Both the position numbers and the translations under genes were made by a program. The notes under the pieces are model-generated. The model was not told where the DNA came from. It was given only the letters and a program-made list of their open reading frames with translations, and searched no databases. Below are positions 1 through 12,000 of a stretch of DNA of 64,000 nucleotides, piece by piece. Numbering within the stretch: the stretch's first letter is position 1; every line of letters begins with the position of its first letter. Origin of the DNA: Microplitis mediator (taxonomy: Eukaryota; Arthropoda; Insecta; Hymenoptera; Braconidae); NCBI RefSeq assembly GCF_029852145.1, contig NC_079976.1, positions 9,522,104-9,586,103 of the forward strand, in the 5' to 3' direction.

Positions 1-460
1 CCTGATTAGGAAATACGATTCGTGAGGATTGAAAACGATTAAAAATCTAATTCTCATTAATCGTTTTTAATCGTCATAATCCCCATGGTTTTTCACATTT
101 GATCGTCCCTAATCTTCAAATAACTATCAATTATTTTACGATTAAAAACGATTAATGAAGATCATAAATTTGAAATCCTCATGGATCATTTTTAAACTTC
201 AATCGGAACCAGGAATTGCAATATTATTTTACGATTAAATACGATTCATGAGGATTAAAAATTTTTTAATCCTCATGAATCGTTTTCAATCGTAAAATAA
301 CATACAGAAATTTCTGGTCCTGCATGAAGATTAAAAACGATTTAAAGCAATTAAAAATTTAATCGTTTTTAATCCTCTTTAATCATCAATGAAGGATTCG
401 TGAGGATTCAAAACGATTAAAACAGTTTTAATCTTTACGAATCGTATTTTCTAATCAGGG
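1..460. mobile_element. Inverted-repeat element, ends CCTGATTAG, copy 1
   Basis: The first bases CCTGATTAGGAAATACGATT are mirrored at 430-460 (AATCGTATTTTCTAATCAGG). The interior is built of nested AATCGTTTTTAATC palindromes. It lies in an intron of gene A. No ORF. Confidence 0.7.
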
Positions 461-499
461 ATTGTAATAAATTGTTGTTATAATAAGCTTTTTAATTAC

Positions 500-3154
500 C
501 AAGTACGTATTTTGGTGCATCACAACGTAGATTACCGGGCGAGGAATGTGCCAGCATTGTTCTCATCGTTGTTATGTATCGAGCGTGTCGGGTAATTGTA
601 CTATTAATGTTTTCAGTTATTTGAGACTCAACATTCACTACAATCAGTAGTAATAAACGTATAAATATCAATATAAATAAGTTTAATAAATAATAAGTTG
701 GATAAATTGTTGATCGTGACAATTACCATTTGTTGTAATTTGTCTATAGTTCAAAGCAAATGTTGTCATTATAAATGCTTTTATTTCATTGATGATAGCT
801 ATGTCGAAGATGCGTTTCATTCTCTCATGTAAAGTCATATCGTAATCACATTGATATTTAAGATCTACGATCTGAAATTAAAATTTAGTGTCGCTTTAAT
901 AAATTAATTATTAGATTTAATGAGTGGTATTTATTTAAACAGTGTCCGCAGCCGGATTGGTTTTTTATCGGTATACACGGAGAGAAATTTATGGTAACGA
1001 TTACAATAAATTATGAGAGTTGTTTCCCATAATGTATGGTAACCGTTACCATAATGTTATAGTAATTGTTCCTATAATATTATGGTAATGGTTACCATAA
1101 TGTTATAGTAATGGTTCCTATAATATTATAGTAACCGTTACCATACCATTATGGTAATCGTTACCATAATATTATAGTAATCGTTACTATAATATTATGG
1201 TAACCATTACCATAATATTATAGTAATGGTTCCTATAATATTATGGTACCGGTTACCATAATATTATGGTAATGGTTACCATATTTATGGTGATGGTTGC
1301 TATATTTACGGTAATGGTTACCATAATGTTATAGTAATTGTTCCTATAATATTATGGTAATGGTTACCATAATGTTATAGTAATGGTTCCTATAACATTA
1401 TAGTAACCATTACCATAATGTTATAGGAATCATTACTATAACATTATGGTAACCATTACCATAAATATGGTAACCATTACCATAATATTATGGTAACCGG
1501 TACCATAATATTATAGGAACCATTACTATAATATTATGGTAACGATTACTATAATATTATAGTAACGATTACTATAATATTATGGTAACGATTACCATAA
1601 TATATGGGAACTATTACCGTAATATTATAGTAACGATTACTATAATATTATGGGAACGATGACCATAATATTATGGTAATCATTACCATAATATTATGGT
1701 AATCATTACCATAATTATTTCACATGCGATATGGGAACTTTTCCCAGAAAGTATGGGCCTATATCCCATAATTCCAAGTAATCATTACCATAACGGTATG
1801 GGATGATATTTCATAAACGTACTAGGAACGGTTACCATAAATTTCTTTCCGTGTAATATTATGATTATAAGCTATAAGCGCTCTGTAAAAAATTTGCGGA
1901 GTAAATCAAGAGTTTTTCCGAAGTGATGATTTTTTATTTATTTAATTCCCTCGAAGTGAATTTCACTCAAAATGGGAGTTTTGGAAAATAATGATAAAAA
2001 TAAAAAATTACTAATATATAGTGAGAATCGGTCTTTTATACTTTTACTTTTATATTGAGTATGGAAATAATTACGAGCTCCCTTTACAAATATTCACGAA
2101 AAATAATTTTTTTACATTTATTAGCAGCTGACTGTTATGTTTAATTATAAATAAAATAAAATCCGTATTAATCCGTATTATGAAATGAAATCCGTATCAA
2201 TTCCTGACTCACTCCCGAGTTCTTACATAGTGACGGTATTGAGAGTAACGGGCGTATGTTACTATTGCTGATTTTTCGCGGGAGATTTCTTATTATTTTT
2301 AAAAATATGGGACCCGTAATATAGATAAAAGTTTACGAGCTTTCTGTAGAAAGTTCGATGTTCTCGAATAATGATCTCATAAATTTTCATGTAAAATAAT
2401 TATTTTAAGCTCTAGACATTAATGAAACTCGGAATTTGAATATTCGAAAACCGATTGCAATGAATATTTATTCTAAAACTCTAAAAATCATAAATATCTA
2501 AAATAATTTATATTGATACTATATATTTACTTCTTCGTAAATTGTGAAAAAATAGATAACTGTTGAATAAATATTATCCACATCGCCTGATGTTACTGAT
2601 GAATATATGGCATCTGTGATATCATGCAAGTTGTTACCATCTGATCCATCTATTTCATTTGTGAAAGCTTTTATTTCGTCAATATCGTCATTTTCATCAA
2701 AATGAATCAAATCGGTTAACTTCGCTAAGAAGTTATCAAGTTGTTGACTGTGGTTTATAAGATTGCTAACTGCGCTCCTAAACCCAGAATCATCTTGTAT
2801 CGCGGAAATAAAAGGTTCAAAAAGTTCTTCCAAGGTTTTCGTCGAAGTTAACGATAACACAGATTGCAGAACATCAATAACAAGCTTCGTGTCGTTTATG
2901 AATATCTTCATAGTAGTTTCTGGTGAATCTAAATTATGATTGAAATATAGGTTATTATTATTATGATTATAATTATTATGGTTATTACTCTTACACTTAT
3001 GAATTGGAGATGTTTTTGTAGCATTAGAAAAAGAGTCGGCTATACTCTTCATATAAGCTTCGACAGATGTTGTATCTGAAAGACTTAGAATAGCATTGGA
3101 TTGCTGATAATTTATGATGGAAATGATGATCATTAAAAATGGTAATTTGCCCAT
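500..3154 (-). CDS. Gene A: secreted tandem-array paralogue, 5' part only (runs off left edge)
   Basis: Three coding exons are visible on the minus strand: 3154-2531 (208 codons), 871-727 (145 nt) and 637-500 (138 nt). Splice sites are GT/AG and phases (0, then 1, then 1) match the other four paralogues. The rest lies left of the window. Residues 1-21 form a signal peptide beginning MGKLPFL, the same start as genes B and C. Residues 57-74 are an Asn/His/Tyr low-complexity run encoded by an AAT-type repeat and absent from the paralogues. The 145-nt exon carries the conserved QCD cysteine and the 138-nt exon ends in the conserved RCD motif. The first large exon is shorter than in the paralogues (208 versus 227-248 codons). 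Function unknown; predicted secreted. The start codon follows an AG acceptor in the 5' UTR. Confidence 0.8.
976..1853. mobile_element. CACGG-ended MITE with tandem palindromes, copy 1
   Basis: Ends CACGGAGAGAAATTTATGGT and its mirror ...AAATTTCTTTCCGTG, flanked by TA on both sides. The interior is an array of about 23-bp units of the form ATGGTAAYSRTTACCATAATATT, each itself a palindrome. No ORF. In the gene A intron. Confidence 0.8.
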
Positions 3155-3277
3155 TTTTATTTTTTGTTAGTTAGTTGGTTTGCTAAGTTGTTTAGTTATT
3201 TATCTGCAATAAGTTATTATTTATTATTCATTGTTATTGGTATTGTTATTGTTATTGAAATTATTAAATAGACGTAC

Positions 3278-3519
3278 CTGAGAATGAGAATGAGGATAAT
3301 AATACGTGGCAGAAACGTATAAACAGTGATTGGACACGACGACCAATGCGAGTTTATATATTTTAATAATTATTGAGTCCACTTAACACACACTTAAACT
3401 ACTCGTTAATCACTCACAGAATGATAAGCCATCAGTCATTATAAAAACTAATATTAGTAATGATAGCAATAGTTATTGGAGAACAAAGACGACAACGTAG
3501 CAAACAAGTGCGTCATACT
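3278..3519 (-). promoter_or_regulatory. Gene A promoter and noncoding exon 1
   Basis: Read on the minus strand this block has a TATA box (TATATAAA, 3360-3353), a likely start near 3327 within ATCACTG, and about 50 nt of 5' UTR ending in CAG before the donor GTACGT at 3277. The UTR intron ends at a TTATTGCAG acceptor before ATGGGC. Upstream are a GATA site (in the plus-strand TGATAAG near 3423) and a Fox-like site (plus-strand GCAAACA near 3500). The block is nearly identical at 18468, 30913, 46686 and 63605. The exact start site is inferred. Confidence 0.75.
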
Positions 3520-4553
3520 AATCACCGCCTGAATTATAAAAATTCTTCTAATTATTGATTTTTTTATTCTCAAATTAATGAATATATATTAGGGTGTCCA
3601 TTATTTCTCAAATCGATTTTTATGTACCGATCGCCCCCTGAATCTTTAGTTTATGACCTAAAAAAAGATATCCAACATAAACAGGCTCTTAATTTTCACA
3701 TTAAACTGTGCCGAAATCATTTTATATTTCCCGTTTAAATAACATGGAATTTTTAGACTTTTGACTTTTAATTTTTTTTCTCAGAAACAAATGAGAGTAA
3801 AAATTTGATCGAAGCATATTCTGATGGAAAACTGAACGCTTCACAAAAAAGTTCTCTTATGAATTTTCGATAAAATAACTCCTTCAAACGTTATTTGACG
3901 TTAAACATGTAATTGTTATCAATTCTATAACATTTTGAAGTGTATTTTCAGTTTTACCTTTTTTTGCTATAAAATCGTCGAAATAAAAGATAATTATTAT
4001 TATCACTAGAGTACCGATGATCATTCATGTAGATCTCATGGCCTAATCAGAAAATCAAGAGAGCTCAACGAGCTCGAAAACAGCGGGAAGTTTTGGGGCT
4101 GGCCCGCAGGGTCAACTTATAGACCGATTTTTTTGTAGGAAATCAAATCCCCTACAAAAAATGTCCTGTACGATTTTGTTGTAAAGTTAGTGGTGTGTGA
4201 GTAAGATATTTTTCATGAAAAAACATTTATTAAACATAATGATTAATCATAAAGTAAGGAATTTACATTGATGTTTTTGATGCTTTTTTGTAATGAATGA
4301 AGTTTGTTACAAAGCCTACATTTGATATTTTTCGTGAGATGAGCAGTTTTGGTGTAAAATCTGTCTGCACGTTGATTTTTAAAAAGTTTAAATCAACTTT
4401 AAATACCTGAACCGTACGTTTTAAAGCTTTTGAGCTACTGAACAATTTTGTAGAGCATAAAATTTCCTACAAAAATATTTATGACTAAAATTTTTTCCTC
4501 AACGTTAAATGAAGTTATAGGATTTAAAAAATAAAAATAAAATTCCTATGCTA

Positions 4554-5256
4554 CACGGAGAGAATTTAATAATACTATCTACAATACAAAATTTTTAATT
4601 TTAACTATCTAAAATGGTAGTAACATTTTTCAGTGGTTCTAATAATTAATTTTACTATTGAAAATGATCACAGTAACAAATGATGGTGGTGACAATTACT
4701 ATCGAAGATGGTAATTCTTACGATTAAAGATCATATTTATTACAACCGGAGATGATAAGTGTTACCATTCAAAGTTGTAAAAATTCTTAATAAGGAATGT
4801 GCGTGTGCAAGAATGCGCTTTCGTGTGTGTGTGCATGTGTGCGGGCGAGTGTGCATGTGTACGTGTGTACCTGTGCGTGGGTATGTGTGTGCGTGTGTGT
4901 AAGTGTGTGAAATTAATCACTTCCACAGTTAAACTAATGACACATAAACAAGCGTCAGACTATAACGCTGATATTAAAATTTTTTATTAGCTTAGATGTT
5001 AATCATTATTTAAGCTGATAGCGACTATTACCATCAGGTTATTAAGAATTACGATGTTGAGAATAGTAGTAATTATTTAAGATAATAAAAGTTATAATTT
5101 CTGATTATCATAAACAATTGTAAATTTTACCATATAGTTAGTAGATATGATTCAGATTGTTTATTTAACAATTTCATGATATTTTCTATCATAAAATTCG
5201 GTTTAAAAATTGTACTATGATTCGATGATAACTTTTACCATAAAATTCTCTCCGTG
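4554..5256. mobile_element. CACGG-ended MITE with GT microsatellite
   Basis: Ends CACGGAGAGAATTTAATA and ...AAAATTCTCTCCGTG, TA on both sides. Contains a GT-rich microsatellite at 4799-4906; the Cys-rich 63-codon ORF across it is an artefact. Confidence 0.75.
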
Positions 5257-5365
5257 TATTAGCATGAGAAAATTTAAGCAGCGAGCCACCTTTTAAAATT
5301 GAAATAAAAAATCGTCCTTTTAAAAGAATTTTTATTTCGAAGTATAGAAATTTTTTTTACAACAG

Positions 5366-6606
5366 CCGAAAAAAAAAAATCTGGGCATCGGTTGGCCCTG
5401 CAGGCCAGCCCCTAAACTTCCCGCTGTTTTCGAGCTCTTAGAGCTCGGAAATACTTTTGTTTCTCTTTTCTTGTGAGCTTTTCAAGCTCAAAAAAGTTAC
5501 GGTTTATGTTAAAGTTTACAAATTTAGAATCCAAAATAATGAATGAATGAGCGTTTTTTATATATTTATTTACAATTATGTTCAATAATTAGCTCAAAAA
5601 TAAGTATTAACGTGATACGTTGTATCTTCATCGTGTAAGCATATCGTGATACCAGCGAACATGACGATTTTTGAGCAATCACTTTCAATGACTTATATAA
5701 AGAAGAACATATTAGTTTTGAGTAATTATGTTCAGTAATTATGATGTTTTTCAATGGAAAAAGCAGATGTAGAGTTTACATTTATTATTCCGTCAACAAT
5801 ATCTCTCGAATGGATTATTTGATTGGGACGTTTTTTGCAGCAATCGAATGCTTTTATCGAGTTCTAGAGCTGATTAAATTTTGGAATTGATCGATTCGAT
5901 AGATTCCAAAATATCCACGAAAAACGGAAACAAACCATTTTTTTCCATTCTTTCGTCGACGATATCTCTTGAACGGATTATCCGATTAAGACGGTTGAGG
6001 TGGCAATCGGTGCGTTTTATTAAGGTCTAGAGCTGATGACAATTTGGGAATGATTGGTTTAGTCGTTTCGACAATATTTGCAAAAAACCGTTTTCTATTG
6101 TTTCTTTCGTCGACGATATCTTTTGAACGGATTATCTGATTGAGACGTTCTTGGTGGCAATCGATAGCATTTTTTGAGTTCTAGAGCTGATTAGATTTTG
6201 GAATTGATTGATCCAACAGTTTTTACAATATCCAAAAAAAACGAAAAAAAAAATTTTTTTTTTTTCGTATTTCTTAAATATCTCAGAGTTTATTTGACTA
6301 AATGGTCTAAAATTTTTTTGAAAATCTAAGTTCAGAAGATATCTTTCGAATGCCGCAAGAACCATCTAAATCGCTTCATTCATCAAAAAGATATGAGAGG
6401 TTTACATCCACACACACACACACACACACATAGACACACACACACATTCATACATGCATACAGACATCGCTCTGAAAATGTCAGAATAGCATCCTAGCAC
6501 CTTCAAATGTTGACATATGATGAAAACCCGGTTTTTGAAAATCGGGGTGAAACCAATAACTTCCCGAATTTTTTGAAAATCGTCGATTTTCTCAGCGGGA
6601 AGTTAA
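5366..6606 (-). mobile_element. ACTTCCCGC repeat, reverse copy with CA microsatellite
   Basis: The right end, AGCGGGAAGT at 6594-6603, is the mirrored family start. The left end has GGCCAGCCCCTAAACTTCCC and GAGCTCTTAGAGCTC. A CA/GT microsatellite (6407-6450) sits where the other copies carry GTAT or GTCC runs. ORFs inside are artefacts. Confidence 0.6.
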
Positions 6607-6914
6607 AAAATATCGATTTTTTTAAGAGCACCCTAAATATATGTTTTTTAACGAGTGGCCTCTGGAGAGTTATCGTGTTCACGACGAGTCATACGTAACA
6701 ATTGACAGTACTGGTTTTTCGGATTCAAATAATTTATTTCAAATCAATGAAATAACAAATCAACTCAATACTTAGTTTCAATTGTTCTAATTAGTTGGAG
6801 TATACAGTTTAATATATTTTTGTGTGATCAGAAGAGTGTAGTAATGTTTTTGTGTGAGTGAAATAGTTGAAGAGAAAGAAGTATCAACAAAGCACTCTCA
6901 GCGCTTGAGTTGTG

Positions 6915-7341
6915 CGAATAAGAAAATAGCAGTTCTGTGTAATCAATAAATCATCTAGTATATTAAATAGTACTAATATATTTTTGGAAGCATAATCTGG
7001 TTGATCAGACTCAAAATAACGAATTCGAGAAAAAATAGCTTGGGGTCAAGTCGATTATAAGTCATTTCATTTTTCAGCTCATTACTTTATTAACGCAATA
7101 GATAAGTTATAAATTAAGTCGAAATGACGTACAGTCAGTGCGTCTTTATCAATCTAATGACGCCTTAACATACTTGTTGAACATTATAGCAGTCAATATC
7201 TCGACAACCACTTGAACCCTCCGGCTACTCATCAACTCCATCCATAAAACCACTCAATTGCTCGGAAATATATTACATATGATAATAAACGTACGTCATT
7301 AAAAATTTGTTGAATAACAGCCGTCATTTTCAGTGAAATTC
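6915..7341. repeat. Segmental-duplication flank, copy 1
   Basis: Aligns by eye with 20577-20998 over about 400 nt (for example the shared GGAAGCATAATCTGGTTGAT and AACGCAATAGATAAGTTATA). Both lie just upstream of a retrotransposon tail that abuts a gene 3' end. No gene seen. The 7342-7740 stretch between this and the retrotransposon holds nothing recognisable. Confidence 0.7.
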
Positions 7342-7739
7342 TCCACCCTCCCTCCCTATTGATAAATTCTTTAGCACTTGGAAAAAGTCTACAATATATA
7401 TGAAGTCATTGTAAGGGTATGCCCTTGCTTCTACGTACCAGGAAGTTCGAGCAATTCTCCGTCAGAAACTAGGGTAATCTTGAGCACTGGGTTCTGAAAT
7501 ACCTAGTATGACTGAGTACGCAGCTTGATTACAGGATAGGGGGAATGATGTAATGAATCAATTTTATGATATAATTCTTTTTATTTTAATATCATTTTAT
7601 TTGTTTAATTAATATTCTGATTATTTACAAACGTGATCTGTACATTTACCATAGAAAGAAAAGCAAAAGAACTATTGTATTAATGCGTAAATGGGAGATC
7701 CTGGGTCTGATCTCATGAGTAATGTAATTGATTTGAAAA

Positions 7740-8870
7740 ATTTATTTTATACGATGCAAATTGTTCATAGTCATGACTGTCATGAGAATAGACATAAGGA
7801 AGCGTTCCTATATAAGGCAGCAATGTACGCGGCAAAATTCCTCGGTCTCGGAAAAGTAAACCCTCTTATTGAACTCCCCAAGGAGGAATTTAAGAGGGTC
7901 GTCAGGAACGCTGAGCAGCAAAAACTGCTCAGTACACACATGGACGAGTCCATGCACAACGTATTCTTTAAACACGTGCGTGATCATGGCTTGTCCACCC
8001 AGCTGACGTTTTCCTTCCTTAAGTCAGCTGGCCTGATGTCCGAGACCGAAGGATATATTTTTGCCTGCCAAGATGGTGTCATCAATACCCTCGAATACCG
8101 TGCTAAAGTGCTCCAGATGCAGCTGCCCGACACACTGTGTAGGGTGTGTAAGCAACATCCTGAGACGCTTATGCATCTCTTGTCAGCATGTCCTGTGCAT
8201 ACATTCAGCGTCACAATACTGCTCTGCGAGTACTTTACTACCACCTTAGACATACGCACGGTATCGATAACACACCAGTGCTGCCTTATCTGCCAGGAGA
8301 TATTCCGCAAGTTGTTGAGAATGACCGTTGCCGTATTTACTGGAACGTGCCATTCGCAACAATTCGGAAAATAGATCACAACAAACCTGATATTGTGCTC
8401 TTCGATAAAACCACTCGAGACATTTATGTCATCGAGTTCTCAGCACCTGCTGAGTATAACATCACGGTTAAAGAAGAGCACAAACACGAGATATATCAGG
8501 ATCTCCTGTTCGAAATTGGCAAACTTCACCCAGGTTACCGTGTCAAACTTGTCGTCCTCATTGTTGGCGTCCTAGGAGGGATGAAACAGTCGTTTGTGTC
8601 TGCATTAGCTAGAATACCAACTTGTTTAGCGCAAGTTGAGTTTCTGGCATCGCGGATGCAAAAGGCTGTTATTCTCGGGTCCCTCCGATTACTTAGGCAA
8701 AGAAACTTGGCCTGCTGCGCATGCTGATCACCTTGTTGATGAAGCATCGCAGCAGTAACGATTTGGCGCTCAGCTGAGGCCCTCGGTAGAGTCGGACTAC
8801 CGGGGATAACCCCCTGAGCAGTTAACAACAAAAGAAATAATAATAATAAAAGTAACAATTAAAATTTCAT
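7740..8870 (+). pseudogene. Non-LTR retrotransposon 3' tail (R2/R4-like, endonuclease end), copy 1
   Basis: The tail of a reverse-transcriptase ORF, cut off at its 5' end. Visible are a CX2C-X7-H-X4-C knuckle (CRVC...H...C) near 8138-8192. After a frame change near 8195-8205 comes a restriction-like endonuclease block with KPDIVLFD and VIEFSAP near 8382-8440. This order, knuckle then PD-(D/E)XK, is typical of R2/R4/NeSL-group elements. The coding region stops near 8727. It is followed by a short 3' UTR and an AAT-rich tail that meets the gene B poly(A) signal. No RT core remains here, so it is dead. It is convergent with gene B. Confidence 0.75.
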
Positions 8871-8875
8871 CATTC

Positions 8876-8881
8876 TTTATT
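8876..8881 (-). terminator. Gene B poly(A) signal
   Basis: AATAAA on the minus strand, about 130 nt after the gene B stop. It lies immediately before the 3' tail of the convergent retrotransposon copy. Cleavage position is inferred only. Confidence 0.5.
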
Positions 8882-9011
8882 CACAATCAAATTTCGAATT
8901 TCATTACATTATACAAGAACTCGATTTTATAATATCATAACATAAAAATTTTACATTGAATTAATAAGAACAATAATCATCGTAGTCGTCTTGTTTCTTC
9001 TCTCCTTTCTT

Positions 9012-12000
9012 TTATAGTTTGTTGACTATTTCACTGACTTTGGCGTTTATATCAATGTCATAATTAATATAATCTACATGATTAAGAGTGAAGACTTTTG
9101 GTGCAATGAATCCGCCGTAACCTTTAGCAGCACGATGAGTGAGACCAATTCCACCAAGTGCTACACCCGATGTTATAATAGCAGGTCGCGAGTCGAAGTA
9201 TGGGACTGTCGTTTGTCCGTAATCTTTCCTATAACTTGTCGGTTGGAATGTCACATGTTCATTAGCTCTTGAATCAATTTTATTGTTTATTCCTTTTAAT
9301 GGATCATCTTTATCGGACATATCTAATTCTTCCCTGAAAAATAATTTTATTACGGGTGAAAAAAAACTTTCAAAATTTCTATGAATTATTAGCAGAAGCA
9401 ACTCCTGCCTGTTACTCTCAATACCACCAGTCCTTTATACTATTAAAATCAGCATCTACGCAATAAATATATTTACCTTTGCCATCCATATCTTTCGTTC
9501 ATGTACTTGTCGACATGTTTTCCATTAATCCACTTCAATGTTCCGGAAACATCATTTTCACAATAATCGCTATCATAATCATCTCCAGGAAGTAGTTTAC
9601 CACCATAATAATCAAATTTCGTAGTATGGATTTCTAATTGTATTGGACTTGAATTCCACCCGTCTCTTGGATTTGGATATTCGGCGCTGAACTTGACTCC
9701 GGTAACAATGAAATCCTTTTCAACCGTAATGTCATCAAGATTTAATTGTGCACGATTGTAACTCAAATATGTGTAATCTTCGTCATGAATAAGCGTTTTC
9801 TGCATTTCGCCGTTCGACCAAACTAACTCTATTTCCCCATCGTCGGAATGTATTTGAGAGAATTTTCCAAGCGGAACCCATTCCAGAGTACTTGTATTTA
9901 TATGACCTTCATTTAGTAGTGTTCCTTGCTGGATCTGTATGTGAACAATATTATCCTTCTTGCGGAGTCGAACATTCGTGACAACCCTAATTGTAAAACA
10001 GTAATTTAATTAGTCGGTAATAATACCAATACAATTAAACAAATTCATCCGGTCTATTTGAATTATTATTTTTAAAAACGAAATCAGGTATAATGGACAG
10101 GACTTTCAGCCCCATATCTATTATTCTAATTTTGATTGATTGTAAAAACGAAAATTGTAGATATTTTTACTGAAAGTTTTTATCTATGATTATCAAATCA
10201 TTGAAAAAAAATTAATGTACTCATTCAAAAGACAATCAAAATCAGAACACGATTTTTTTTAAGAAATTGATGTTTAAATGCAAATAACTAAAAAAGCGTA
10301 TCGAAATTTAGAAAAATTTGGAGGAGATGAAATGGTCTGCCAAAAAAGTCATAGGCCATTTTGTTACAAGTCTAATATTTTCGTCAAAAAAGTAAAATAA
10401 TATCGAAATTTATAGTAGCTTAAACTTTAACTTAAAAAAACTTATGAGCGGGTAGAGTTACCAAGAAATGAAAAGAGTTAGAGATATATTGGTTTATTCA
10501 ATTTATGGATTTGTTAATGAATTAGAAAAACTCGAAGCTTGAAAAAAAAATTTTCTTGTGTTATTCAAATGAGAAATCGAATTTTTCAATGAGCTAGATC
10601 TGTAATCGAGATAAATTTTTTTTCTTGTGCGAGAATTTTTCATTAGTGGTGAACTATGATTTTTCGCACAAGCCCTTAAAAAAAATAGTGTTGCTCTGAA
10701 ATGACGCACCCTAATATATATACATATACATAAACTTTTGAACCAATGGTACTTCGGAACTTACTCGACGAATTATAATAGGCAAAATTCTTTGAAAATT
10801 TCACCATAAGGGCAAAGGCAAATAAATAGATTTCTATGGAATCTACTAAAAATAAAAAAGTAATTTCGAAAAATTAATACCGTAGCCTTGCAAATCAATT
10901 AATTTCCGTTAGAGTGAGTTCCCACATCGCTATATGTATTTCGATTTCAAAAATTTGAAATGAATTTAAAAATTTGAGTTGTACCTTTGATATAATTAGA
11001 TGCTAAATACAAAGAAATAATAATATATCATACTTATTATTTTTAATATCAGAACATTGTGGTCGCAAACTGATAGTTCGTGTTGCTTGAGTTTTTGGTC
11101 CTTCTTCTGAACATTGACATATTAAATTTTCACAATCAGAGTAGACTAATGTATCGATATAACGTCCACGACAATCTTGCATTTTCATAGGACCAGTTTC
11201 AGTACTTATCCATTCATATCGTCGCCCAGTCCCTATTCTCTGTTCACATATAAATTTTAATTTATCATTCCAATTATTATTATTATTATTATTATTTTTA
11301 CTTTTTTTGAGAGTGAATTCAATGTTATTATATAAAGAAACTGAGAAAAAATAAAGGTGGTTTTTTAGTCCGGCAATCAAACCCAGGTCATATACTCTCT
11401 AAAAATGAATTAGTGAAATTCACTGCGAATCAGTGAATAGTCACCATTTCTACAGCTATAAGTATACCACTAATTCGACCAGTGGTATACTTATAGCTGC
11501 TTCCAAGTGCATATTCACTAATTCGCAGTGAATTTCACTAATTCATTTTTAGAGAGTAGTGTCAACTGCTTTAAGGGGGGGGGGGGGTAGGGTTTTAAAG
11601 GCGAAAAAAAAGGATATTTTTGTGATTTTTTCCCGGCGAGATGAGTAATATAATTTCATTAAACTTAATCACATATTATTGTACAACTTTTAAAGAATAT
11701 CAGAAAAAATTTTCAACGAAAAATATTGATTAATAAGCCGGTGAGGTTGAATCTCCGGAGGCGCCTCGAAAAAAAGTCGTTTTGCAGTGAACATCATAAC
11801 TCGTTACCGGATCATCGGAAAAAAAAAATTGATATGTATTTTGAAGTTGATGTATTTCTCGAGGTTACCACGAAGAGTTTTTTTTTTTCGATTTTTTCCA
11901 ACACTTGGAAGTGAAAAATGCGATTTTAGCTCAAAAAATCGCGGTTAATTTGTTATTAAAAAATAGAAAAAAATGAAAAACAAAAAAAAACTCTTCGTGG

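Noticed and set aside
4799..4990. Cys-rich 63-codon ORF
   Set aside because: It is a translation of a GT microsatellite inside a MITE, with no other support.
7984..8379. 131-codon minus-strand ORF (also 21499-21894)
   Set aside because: Antisense shadow of the retrotransposon reading frame.
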